Positions 6,771 to 13,517 are shown, counted from the first letter of the stretch. The stretch: 14,054 bases of DNA from Faecalibacterium sp. UBA1360 (GCA_002306375.1 DBRU01000010.1:1-14054), one strand, 5' to 3'. Translations and numbers: made by a program. Notes: generated by a model not told the origin, from the sequence alone.

Positions 6771-7937
6771 TCAGTCGTCGCTGTGGGGCAAAGGGGTCTC
6801 GCCGCCGGTGGCGGGGTCCAGGCCCCGGGCCGTGAGCCCGGCCCCAATGGCCTGCTTAAGCAGCGCCGCCACCACGGCCAGGGTGGGCACGCCGATGACC
6901 ATGCCGCCAATGCCGAACAAGCCGCCGCCCACGATGATGGCCACCAGCACCCACAGCCCGGAAATGCCCGTGGCGCCGCCCAGGATGCGGGGGGCGATGA
7001 AGTTGCCGTCGATCTGCTGCACCACCAAAATCAGGATGCAGAAGATCAGCGCCTGCAAGGGCTCACCGCTGAGCAGCAGCAGCAAGGCGCTGGGGATGGC
7101 CCCGATGTAGGGCCCGGCGATGGGGATGATGTTGGTCACAGCCACCAGCACCGCGATCATGGGCGCATAGTTGAGGCGCAAGATCAGCATGGCGATGAAG
7201 GTCTCGCACCCCACGAGCAGGGCGTCCAGCAGCTGGCCGCCGATGTAGCTGCTGAAGGTGCGGTTGGCCAGCTGGAACACCGACAGCACGCTGCCCGCGG
7301 CCCGGGGCGGCAGCACCGCCCGCAGCAAAGCGCGGCAGCTCTTGAGAAGGGGCTCTTTTTCTGCCAGCAGGTAGATGCTGGCCGCCAGGGCCACCACAAA
7401 GTTCAGCACCTGGCTGGCCGCCTGGCCGGCGGCTCCCGCCACGGCGGGCATGGTCTGGGCCAAAAATTCCTTGATGGCCTCCTGGATGCCCTTGGCCGAA
7501 GATTCCAGGCCGCTGGTCAGGGATTCCACCACGCTCTCATCAATGTTGATGCGCATCATCAGCTCTTCCAGCCAGAGAGCCGCGTTGTTCAGGTAGCCGG
7601 GCAGGGCGTTGACGAAGGTACTGACGCTCTGCACGAGCTGGGGCACCACCAGGCCGACCAGCGCGGCCACCACGCCAAAAAAGGCCAGATACGCCAGGAT
7701 GATGGCCGGGCCGCGGTGGCCCTTGCACAGTTTTTGGGCGAAAAAGCGGGTGGGGATGTCCAGGATATAGGCCAGCACGATGCCGCCCACAAACGGCGAG
7801 AGCGCCGCAAACACCACGCCGACACCCACGGCGGCGCCAGGCAGGGCGTTGACGACGATCCAGATCAGCGCCGCGCCGGCGATCAGGTACAGCCAGTCCC
7901 GCGTGGTGCGCGGGACACGGTCGAGCCAGTTTTTCAT
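6771..7937 (-). CDS. AI-2E family (TqsA/PerM-like) membrane transporter, copy 2
   Basis: A 388-residue paralogue of the gene just downstream. Both begin with nearly the same motif (KNWLDRVPRTTRDWL here, KNWLDKEPRTIGDWL there) and align throughout, so they arose by tandem duplication. Landmarks are YIGAIPSALLLLLSG (277-291), QQIDGNFIAPRILGG (307-321) and GGGLFGIGGMVIGVP (337-351); hydrophobic segments are spaced as in copy 1. The start at 7937 has a good GGAGG (complement at 7950-7954), but 12 bases away, longer than ideal, so translation may be weak. No alternative start fits better. First gene of the pair, transcribed from the shared control region at 8012-8030 away from the DUF523 gene. Role unknown beyond family level; the two copies could form homo- or hetero-oligomers. 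Confidence 0.93.
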   Translation of the reverse strand: MKNWLDRVPRTTRDWLYLIAGAALIWIVVNALPGAAVGVGVVFAALSPFVGGIVLAYILDIPTRFFAQKLCKGHRGPAIILAYLAFFGVVAALVGLVVPQLVQSVSTFVNALPGYLNNAALWLEELMMRINIDESVVESLTSGLESSAKGIQEAIKEFLAQTMPAVAGAAGQAASQVLNFVVALAASIYLLAEKEPLLKSCRALLRAVLPPRAAGSVLSVFQLANRTFSSYIGGQLLDALLVGCETFIAMLILRLNYAPMIAVLVAVTNIIPIAGPYIGAIPSALLLLLSGEPLQALIFCILILVVQQIDGNFIAPRILGGATGISGLWVLVAIIVGGGLFGIGGMVIGVPTLAVVAALLKQAIGAGLTARGLDPATGGETPLPHSDD

Positions 7938-7993
7938 GGGGTGATTGTTCCTCCTTAAATTTTGCAGGAGGACGGCCGCAGCCGTTCCCGCCT

Positions 7994-8030
7994 TTGATTC
8001 TTTGGATCATAGTATGCTATAATACCATAC
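7994..8030. promoter_or_regulatory. Bidirectional promoter with palindromic -10 region
   Basis: Plus strand: TTGATT (7994-7999), 18 bp, then TATAAT (8018-8023) preceded by TGC, an extended -10. Minus strand: TATTAT (complement of 8019-8024) preceded by TGG, also an extended -10, with only a poor -35. Both sit in the near-palindrome GTATGCTATAATACCATAC (8012-8030), in which 8 of 9 base pairs match. The 8-mer ATACCATA recurs at 8040-8047, 18 bp after its copy at 8022-8029, and may be an extra half-site. It serves DUF523-patatin to the right and the AI-2E pair to the left. Confidence 0.72.
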
Positions 8031-8075
8031 AGTTCCATCATACCATAGCTTAGCCTGTACGGAAAGAGAGAAATT

Positions 8076-8534
8076 ATGAATATTCTGGTCAGCGCCTGCC
8101 TTATGGGGGCGGCATGCAAATATTCCGGCGGCGACAACCTGTGCCCGGCCCTTGTGCAGGCCCTGAAGGACGCAGGACACACGCCCATCCCCGTCTGCCC
8201 CGAGATCTACGGCGGCCTGCCCACGCCCCGTCCGCCCGCCGAGCGCCGGGATGGCCGGGTCGTGAACCGGGACGGGGCGGACGTCACGGCCCAGTACGAA
8301 AAAGGCGCCGCCGAGGCCCTGCGCCTGGCCCGGCTGACCGGGTGCGGGACGGCCATTCTGAAAGCCAACAGCCCCAGCTGCGGATGCGGGGCGATCTATG
8401 ACGGCAGCTTCACCCGCACCCTGGTCCCCGGGGACGGGGTCACCGCCCAATGCCTGAAAGCCGCGGGCATGAGCGTATACACCGAACATACATACCGCCT
8501 TTTGCCGGACGGTACAAAGGAGGACGCGCAATGA
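8076..8534 (+). CDS. DUF523 family protein (TudS-related)
   Basis: A 152-residue cytosolic protein of the DUF523 family. The family pattern is complete: SACLMGAACKYSGGDNLC (6-23), CPEIYGGLPTPRPPAE (41-56) and LKANSPSCGCGAIYDG (95-110). Established knowledge: the related enzyme TudS removes sulfur from thiouracil using a [4Fe-4S] cluster held by three conserved cysteines. The likely counterparts here are Cys8, Cys41 and Cys102, so a thio-nucleobase or other desulfidase is possible, but this is inference. The Shine-Dalgarno (GGAAAGAGAG) is weak, while the promoter is strong. Its stop overlaps the start of the patatin gene (ATGA at 8531-8534), so the two are translationally coupled. It is in the same neighbourhood as, but not the same operon as, the Fe-S genes. 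Confidence 0.9.
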   Translation: MNILVSACLMGAACKYSGGDNLCPALVQALKDAGHTPIPVCPEIYGGLPTPRPPAERRDGRVVNRDGADVTAQYEKGAAEALRLARLTGCGTAILKANSPSCGCGAIYDGSFTRTLVPGDGVTAQCLKAAGMSVYTEHTYRLLPDGTKEDAQ

Positions 8535-9400
8535 ACGAGACGAAAAAACCATACCGCCTGGGCCTGGTGCTGGAAGGGGGCGCCGTGCGGGGCATCTACA
8601 CCGCCGGCGTGCTGGATGTGCTGATGGAAAACGGCATCGAGGCCGATATGGTCATTGGCACGTCGGCCGGGTGCATCCACGGGTGCTGCTATGTGTCGGG
8701 CCAGGCCGGGCGCAGCATCCGCTATTACCGCAAATACCGCCGCCACCGGCATTTCATGGGCCTGTACGCCCTGGTGACCACCGGCGAGATCGTGGGGCGC
8801 AAGTTCTGCTACGAGGACCTGCCCCTGCGTCTTGACCCCTTTGACGAGGCCGCCTTTGAGGCGTCCCCCGTGGACTTTTATGTGACGGTCACCGACCTGG
8901 AAACCGGCCGGGCCGAACACATTTTGTGCGACAACCTGCGGGTGGACGACAAGATGGACCTGATGCGGGCCGGGGCGTCCATGCCCCTGTGCTCCCGCCC
9001 CGTGGAATATGACGGACACCTGTACCTGGACGGCGGCGTGGCGGACAGCATCCCCTACCGCGCGGCCAAGGACGTGGGCTGCCGGCGCTGCCTGACCGTA
9101 TTGACCCAGCCCGCCGGATACCTGAAAAAGCCGGCTTACATGCCGCCGTTCCAGGCGATGTACCGCCGTTACCCCAACTTTGTGCAGGCCATGGCCGACC
9201 GGGACCGGGTGTACAACGCCCAGGTGTGCGAGGTGGAGCAGGCCGCCGCCCGGGGCGAGGATTTTCTCATCCGACCCAGCCGGGACACCCACATCGGCCG
9301 CATGGAGCGCAACGCCGCCCGCATCGACGAGCAGTACGCCCTGGGCCGTGCCGACGCCGAGGCCGCCTTGCCCGCCCTGCGCAAGTGGCTGGAAGGCTGA
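8531..9400 (+). CDS. Patatin-like phospholipase family protein
   Basis: A 289-residue serine acyl hydrolase of the bacterial patatin family. Visible catalytic parts: the oxyanion-hole glycines in EGGAVRG (15-21), the nucleophile elbow GTSAG with Ser45, and the DGG motif with Asp167, making the Ser-Asp dyad. The pattern RKYRRHRHFMGLY (68-79) and the LIRPS...IGRMERN stretch near 246-261 are typical of the Firmicute patatin (RssA/YjjU-like) group. No signal peptide is seen, so it should act inside the cell, probably on membrane lipids or acyl esters; the true substrate is unknown. The start at 8531 has an excellent AAAGGAGG (8516-8523) inside the DUF523 gene and shares ATGA with its stop. An upstream in-frame ATG at 8450 would overlap DUF523 and has no role in the fold. 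Confidence 0.93.
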   Translation: MNETKKPYRLGLVLEGGAVRGIYTAGVLDVLMENGIEADMVIGTSAGCIHGCCYVSGQAGRSIRYYRKYRRHRHFMGLYALVTTGEIVGRKFCYEDLPLRLDPFDEAAFEASPVDFYVTVTDLETGRAEHILCDNLRVDDKMDLMRAGASMPLCSRPVEYDGHLYLDGGVADSIPYRAAKDVGCRRCLTVLTQPAGYLKKPAYMPPFQAMYRRYPNFVQAMADRDRVYNAQVCEVEQAAARGEDFLIRPSRDTHIGRMERNAARIDEQYALGRADAEAALPALRKWLEG

Positions 9401-9437
9401 AGCGTCCTGTGTTACAGACCACGAAGCTGTACGTCGG

Positions 9438-9463
9438 TTTTTGGCACACCGATGTGCCAAAAA
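9438..9463. repeat. Perfect 11-bp inverted repeat ending in A/T runs
   Basis: TTTTTGGCACA (9438-9448) and TGTGCCAAAAA (9453-9463) are perfect reverse complements with a 4-nt loop. It lies 37 bp after the patatin stop and 15 bp before a second hairpin at 9479-9509. On the minus strand the stem ends in five T residues, so it could also terminate readthrough from the aconitase side. Same layout as the pair at 79-147. Confidence 0.7.
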
Positions 9464-9478
9464 GCCTATAATATAGCA

Positions 9479-9509
9479 AAAGGCCCCGGCGCGGTGCGCC
9501 GGGGCCTTT
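9479..9509. terminator. Bidirectional terminator between patatin and aconitase
   Basis: AAAGGCCCCGGCGC (9479-9492) and GCGCCGGGGCCTTT (9496-9509) are perfect 14-nt arms with a GGT loop. The aconitase stop is 13 bp to the right, the patatin stop 78 bp to the left. Short T runs follow on both strands (TTT on plus, TTTT on minus). Confidence 0.88.
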
Positions 9510-9521
9510 GTGCATGCAAAA

Positions 9522-11768
9522 TCAGTTGTGCTTGTAGTAGTTGATCAGGCAGCCGTCGGCCAGGATCTGGCGTTCGGCGTCGGTCAGCGCGCCCAGGCGC
9601 AGGGTGATGGCCTTGACCTCGCCCGAAGGCTGCACCGCATAGCCGGGCATGGTGTCGGCCTTGTTCAGCAGCGCCGCGCGCACGCCGGGCAGGAACACAT
9701 ACCCGTCCAGGGGCAACGCGTCGGGGTCGGTGGTCAGGAAGGGCAGCATGCCCCAGTTGATGCAGTTGGAGCGGTACCGCTTGGTGGCATACTCCAGGGC
9801 GAAGTTGGCGGCGCCGCCCAGCACGCGCTGGCAGCTGGCGGCCTGCTCGCGGGCGGAACCGTCGCCGGGCTTGTTGGCAAAAATGGCGGAGCCGATGTTG
9901 GTGTTGGCGGCATCCACCGTGCAGCCGGCGGCCTTCAGGGCGTCGTAGACGGCGGCCACCCCGGCGGGCAGGGAACCGGCGCGGCGGGCGTCGTCGTCCG
10001 CCTTGACGGCCTTGGCGCGGCCCACGTAGGCGGGGTCCTTGCGGGAGAGGGTGAACTCGGCCAGGCGCAGGGGGTTGGAGCGGAAGGAAGAGGTCTCGCC
10101 CGAGGGGATCAGCTCGTCGGTGGTGGTGACGGGGTCGGTGATGTGGCTGACGATGCGCACCAGCAGATCGTCGGACAGGGCGGGCTGCTCGGGCCAGTCC
10201 TTGATGTTGGGGCCGAAGCGCAGGTCGTGGTCCGGCTCGGGGTTGTTCCAGCCGTTGTAGACCCGCTTGTCGTACACCCCCTTGTCGAAGTGGTAGGCCG
10301 GGGCCACAAAGTCCTCGTGCACCACCTCGCTGGCGGCGGTCAGCACGCCGCCGGCAGCCGCCGTGGCCGCGATGGAACGGGCGTCCATAAGGGCCACGCC
10401 CGAGATCTGGCCTTCGCCGGGCTTGGAGCCTTCCCGGTTGGGGAAGTTGCGGGTGGTGTGGCGGATGGAGAATTCGCCGTTGGCCGGCGTGTCGCCCGCG
10501 CCGAAGCAGGGGCCGCAGAAGCTCTCGCGGAAGATGCCGCCCGCCGACACGATGTCGGCCACGGCGCCGTTCTTGACCAGTTCCAGGTAGGTGGGCATGC
10601 TGTCGGGGTAGGCGCTGAACTTGAACTGACCGTTGCCGCAGCTCTTGCCCCGCAGGATGTGGGCCACAGCGCACAGGCTCTCATAGGTGCCGCCGCTGCA
10701 CCCGGCCACGATGCCCTGGTCCACATGGATCAGGCCGTCCTTGCCGATCTTGCCCACCAGGTCCATGTGCACCTTGCCGGACAGCTGCTCGTTGGCCCGG
10801 TCCTCGGCCTGCTTGAGGATGGTGTAGGGGTCCTCTTTCAGGGCGCGGATGGGATAGGCGTAGCTGGGGTGCATGGGCAGGGCGATCATGCACTCGACGC
10901 TGGACAAATCCAGCTCGATGCAGCCGTCGTAGTAGGCCACGTCCGCCGGGGCCAGCGCACGGTAATCGTCGGCGCGGCCGCGGATGGCCAGGTATTCCTC
11001 GGTGACCGAGTCGGTCTGCCAGATGCTGGACCAGCAGGTGGTCTCGGTGGTCATGCAGTCGATGGCGTTGCGGCAGTCGGCGGACAAGGACGCCACGCCG
11101 GGGCCCACAAATTCCATGACCTTGTTCTTCACATAGCCGTTGTCGTAGGTGGCGCCCACCAGGGCCAGGGCCACGTCGTGGGGGCCCACGCCGGGGTTCA
11201 GCTTGCCGGTCAGGTAGACGGCCACCACGCCGGGACGGGCCATATCATAGGTGCGGCCTACCAGCTGCTTGGCCAGCTCGCCGCCGCCTTCGCCCACGGC
11301 CATGGTGCCCAAAGCGCCGTAGCGGGTGTGGGAGTCGGAACCCAAAATCATCTTGCCGCAGCCGGCCATCATTTCCCGGTTGTAGCTGTGGATGACCGCC
11401 ATGCAGGGGGGCACGTAGATGCCGCCGTACTTGTGGGCGGCGGACAGGGCGAACTGGTGGTCGTCCTCATTGATGGTGCCGCCCACGGCGCACAGGCTGT
11501 TGTGGCAGTTGGTCAGCACGTAGGGCAGGGGGAACTTCTCCATGCCGGAGGCGCGGGCGGTCTGGATGATGCCCACGTAGGTGATATCGTGGCTGGTCAT
11601 GGAATCGAACTTCAGACGCAGGTCGTCCATGTCGGGGGCGGTGTTGTGGGCTTTCAGGATGCCGTAGGCGATGGTGCCCTGGGCGGCCTGCTGCTGGGTG
11701 ATGCCGGCGGGGGCGGTGTCGGTCAGCTTGCCGTTGACCAGATACACGCCGTTTTGATGCAGTTTCAT
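9522..11768 (-). CDS. acn: Aconitate hydratase (aconitase)
   Basis: Interconverts citrate and isocitrate through cis-aconitate using a [4Fe-4S] cluster; second step of the TCA oxidative branch. The 748-residue protein has the substrate-binding GSDSHTRYGALG (143-154), cluster ligands Cys357 (AGCSGG) and Cys418/Cys421 (CGPC), and the swivelling C-terminal domain with GDGSAREQ (635-642) and SNCINWGMLPF (667-677). In mitochondrial aconitase the last active-site motif is GSSREH; here the first Ser and the Arg remain (Ser638, Arg640) but the second Ser is Ala639 and His is Gln642. This may mark a subfamily. The start at 11768 has GGAGG eight to nine bases upstream (about five bases from its end); the in-frame ATG at 11804 has none. 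It diverges from citrate synthase and has its own consensus promoter. A related 3-isopropylmalate or homoaconitase role is unlikely given length and partner. Confidence 0.95.
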   Translation of the reverse strand: MKLHQNGVYLVNGKLTDTAPAGITQQQAAQGTIAYGILKAHNTAPDMDDLRLKFDSMTSHDITYVGIIQTARASGMEKFPLPYVLTNCHNSLCAVGGTINEDDHQFALSAAHKYGGIYVPPCMAVIHSYNREMMAGCGKMILGSDSHTRYGALGTMAVGEGGGELAKQLVGRTYDMARPGVVAVYLTGKLNPGVGPHDVALALVGATYDNGYVKNKVMEFVGPGVASLSADCRNAIDCMTTETTCWSSIWQTDSVTEEYLAIRGRADDYRALAPADVAYYDGCIELDLSSVECMIALPMHPSYAYPIRALKEDPYTILKQAEDRANEQLSGKVHMDLVGKIGKDGLIHVDQGIVAGCSGGTYESLCAVAHILRGKSCGNGQFKFSAYPDSMPTYLELVKNGAVADIVSAGGIFRESFCGPCFGAGDTPANGEFSIRHTTRNFPNREGSKPGEGQISGVALMDARSIAATAAAGGVLTAASEVVHEDFVAPAYHFDKGVYDKRVYNGWNNPEPDHDLRFGPNIKDWPEQPALSDDLLVRIVSHITDPVTTTDELIPSGETSSFRSNPLRLAEFTLSRKDPAYVGRAKAVKADDDARRAGSLPAGVAAVYDALKAAGCTVDAANTNIGSAIFANKPGDGSAREQAASCQRVLGGAANFALEYATKRYRSNCINWGMLPFLTTDPDALPLDGYVFLPGVRAALLNKADTMPGYAVQPSGEVKAITLRLGALTDAERQILADGCLINYYKHN

Positions 11769-11789
11769 GGGGACCTCCGTTTCAGCGGC

Positions 11790-11808
11790 CCCGGCGCGGC
11801 GCACCGGG
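11790..11808 (-). other. Leader hairpin upstream of aconitase
   Basis: CCGGCGC and GCACCGG (11791-11807) pair at 6 of 7 positions around a GGC loop, between the acn promoter and its ribosome binding site. The sequence GGCCCCGGCGCGG here (11787-11799) is identical to the left part of the terminator hairpin at the other end of acn. There is no T-run after it, so termination is unlikely. Confidence 0.45.
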
Positions 11809-11841
11809 ACACACGCGAATAATTTATAGCACTATTCTTCG

Positions 11842-11870
11842 AGTATACCCATTTTGCGCGGCCTTGTCAA
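11842..11870 (-). promoter_or_regulatory. Consensus promoter of aconitase
   Basis: On the minus strand TTGACA (11870-11865), exactly 17 bp, then TATACT (11847-11842). This is a near-perfect sigma-A promoter about 75 bp from the acn start codon. Confidence 0.9.
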
Positions 11871-11911
11871 CGAATCTTTTTAATGTCAGTTCCCGTTTCC
11901 CGGGCTTGTTG

Positions 11912-11958
11912 CTTAATTTAATAAAGCGCACACCGGCCAAAAAATTGGTTAAATTAAG
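11912..11958. promoter_or_regulatory. Perfect 10-bp inverted repeat in the acn-citrate synthase control region
   Basis: CTTAATTTAA (11912-11921) and TTAAATTAAG (11949-11958) are exact reverse complements 27 bp apart, about 3.5 helical turns centre to centre. The right arm ends eight bases before the -35 of citrate synthase; the left arm is about 40 bp upstream of the acn -35. The A/T-rich arms stand out from the G/C-rich surroundings. A shared regulator site is plausible by analogy with CcpC control of TCA genes in Bacillus, but the CcpC consensus itself is not clearly present. Confidence 0.55.
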
Positions 11959-11966
11959 AATAGGGG

Positions 11967-11995
11967 TTGACGGGAGGGGCGTTATCCTATAAAAT
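11967..11995 (+). promoter_or_regulatory. Promoter of citrate synthase
   Basis: TTGACG (11967-11972), 17 bp, then TAAAAT (11990-11995). A TATAAA at 11988-11993 with a 15-bp spacer overlaps it. Transcription would start near 12002, giving a leader of about 75 nt. Confidence 0.8.
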
Positions 11996-12006
11996 TATAT
12001 CCATGG

Positions 12007-12054
12007 GCGCTTTACCACGCAAAAGCGCATGACCCGTATGCGGCTGCCGCATAC
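12007..12054 (+). other. Two tandem hairpins in the citrate synthase 5' leader
   Basis: GCGCTTT (12007-12013) pairs with AAAGCGC (12022-12028). GTATGCGG (12036-12043) pairs perfectly with CCGCATAC (12047-12054) around a CTG loop. Neither is followed by a T-run, so they are not terminators. They occupy most of the leader and stop just before the ribosome binding site at 12062-12069. Confidence 0.6.
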
Positions 12055-12078
12055 CCTGCATAGAGGAGGCGCATGACG

Positions 12079-13452
12079 ATGTATTATCCCGACGTGCCGG
12101 CCCTGGAGCCGGATGAGATCCAGCTGCTCTGCGGCGAATACCTGGCACACAACGCCCACCTGGACCCCCGGGAGGCCGACCGCCTGGGCGTCAAGCGCGG
12201 CCTGCGCAATGCCGACGGCACCGGCGTGCTGGCGGGCATCACCAACGTGTCCAACGTAGTGGGTTACGACAAGAAAGAGGACGGCAAGGTCGTGCCCATC
12301 CCCGGGCGGCTGATCTACCGCGGCATCGACATCGACACCCTGGTGGCCGAGGCCGACGCCCACGACCGCTTTATGTTTGAGGAAGCCGTGTGGCTGCTGT
12401 TGTTCGGCAGCCTGCCCACGGCCGAGCAGTTTGCCCGGTTCCGCAAGTTGCTGGAGTCCCACCGGGAACTGCCCCGGGGCTTTGCGGACGACATGATCCT
12501 GAACTCCCCTTCCCCCAACATCATGAACAAGATCGCCCGCAGCGTGCTGGCCATGTACAGCTACGACGAGCACGCCGAGGACACCTCCCTGCCCAACATC
12601 CTGCGCCAGAGCATCAACCTGATCGCCGAGATGCCCACGATGATGGTCAACGCCTACCAGATCAAGCGCCGGGTGTATGACCGGGACAGCATGTACTTCC
12701 ACCTGCCCACCCCGGGCCAGAGCACGGCCGAACACATTCTGTCCACCTACCGGGCCAACCAGAAGTTCACCCACGAGGAAGCCCGGCTGCTGGACCTGTG
12801 CCTGCTGGTGCACGCCGACCACGGCGGCGGCAACTGCTCGACCTTTACCTGCCGCGTGCTGTCCAGCTCCGGCACCGACACCTACGCGGCCATTTCGGCG
12901 GCCATCGGCGCGCTGAAGGGCCCCAAGCACGGCGGCGCCAACCTGAAGGTGATGAAACAGCTGGACTACATCCTGGAAAATATCCAGAACCCCAAGGACG
13001 ACGGCGAGACCCGGGAATTTTTGCGCAAGATCATGCGGCGGGAAGCCGGCGACGGCAGCGGCCTGGTGTACGGCATGGGCCACGCCGTGTACACCCTCAG
13101 CGACCCCCGGGCCCAAATCCTTAAGACCCACGCGCGCCGCCTGGCCTACGCCAAGGGCTACGACGAAGAGTACGAGATGCTGTGCAGCATCGAGCGCCTG
13201 GCTCCCGAAGTGTTCGCCGAAGAGCACCCCGGCGGCAAGCGGGTGTGCGCCAACGTGGACCTGTTCAGCGGGCTGATCTACCGCATGCTGGGCATCAGCG
13301 AGGACCTGTACACCCCGCTGTTCGCCATTGCCCGCGTGCCCGGCTGGTGCGCCCACCGGGTGGAGGAAGTGGAGTTTGCCAATCGCATCATCCGCCCGGC
13401 CTACAAGTATGTGGGCCACGAGCAGGACTACCTGACGCTGGAAGCGCGGTAA
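12079..13452 (+). CDS. gltA: Citrate synthase (Si-type)
   Basis: Condenses oxaloacetate with acetyl-CoA to citrate in the cytoplasm. The protein is 457 residues from this start. Counted from the upstream ATG (12073), the catalytic landmarks are His250 in HADHGGGNCST, His286 in GPKHGGAN, and His337 and Asp344 in GHAVYTLSDPRA. The C-terminal substrate contact region is ARVPGWCAHRVEE (420-432). The catalytic His-His-Asp set is complete. It is of the longer Clostridial citrate/2-methylcitrate synthase type, so methylcitrate activity cannot be excluded, but divergence from aconitase favours citrate. Start choice: AGGAGG (12064-12069) is three bases from ATG 12073 and nine from ATG 12079; I prefer the latter, which removes only Met-Thr. 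Transcribed from its own promoter with a structured leader, and ends at a strong hairpin. Confidence 0.95.
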   Translation: MYYPDVPALEPDEIQLLCGEYLAHNAHLDPREADRLGVKRGLRNADGTGVLAGITNVSNVVGYDKKEDGKVVPIPGRLIYRGIDIDTLVAEADAHDRFMFEEAVWLLLFGSLPTAEQFARFRKLLESHRELPRGFADDMILNSPSPNIMNKIARSVLAMYSYDEHAEDTSLPNILRQSINLIAEMPTMMVNAYQIKRRVYDRDSMYFHLPTPGQSTAEHILSTYRANQKFTHEEARLLDLCLLVHADHGGGNCSTFTCRVLSSSGTDTYAAISAAIGALKGPKHGGANLKVMKQLDYILENIQNPKDDGETREFLRKIMRREAGDGSGLVYGMGHAVYTLSDPRAQILKTHARRLAYAKGYDEEYEMLCSIERLAPEVFAEEHPGGKRVCANVDLFSGLIYRMLGISEDLYTPLFAIARVPGWCAHRVEEVEFANRIIRPAYKYVGHEQDYLTLEAR

Positions 13453-13472
13453 GACATTTCTATAATGTTAAA

Positions 13473-13509
13473 AGCCCGGCGCGGGACCTTGGCGGTCCCG
13501 CGCCGGGCT
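13473..13509. terminator. Bidirectional terminator after citrate synthase
   Basis: Sixteen-nt arms AGCCCGGCGCGGGACC (13473-13488) and GGTCCCGCGCCGGGCT (13494-13509) are perfect with a 5-nt loop. CTTGCTTTTT follows on the plus strand and TTT AAC on the minus. It lies between two convergent stop codons; the plus-strand T-run overlaps the transporter stop codon. Confidence 0.9.
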
Positions 13510-13517
13510 CTTGCTTT

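Noticed and set aside
5508..7958. Plus-strand open frame of 816 codons opposite the AI-2E pair
   Set aside because: Low-complexity His/Gln/Gly/Arg composition, no ribosome binding site, and it covers two genuine membrane protein genes and a hairpin.
9510..11822. Plus-strand open frame of 770 codons opposite aconitase
   Set aside because: It is antisense to a clearly conserved enzyme; its translation is Gly/Ala/Val/His/Gln-rich without domain motifs, an effect of the G/C third positions of the real gene.
11937..11948. CCAA...TTGG short palindrome between the larger repeat arms
   Set aside because: Four-base arms only; too short to support on its own.
11995..13419. Minus-strand open frame of 474 codons opposite citrate synthase
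   Set aside because: It would be antisense to a full set of citrate synthase catalytic motifs and would start near an unrelated promoter; composition is shadow-like.
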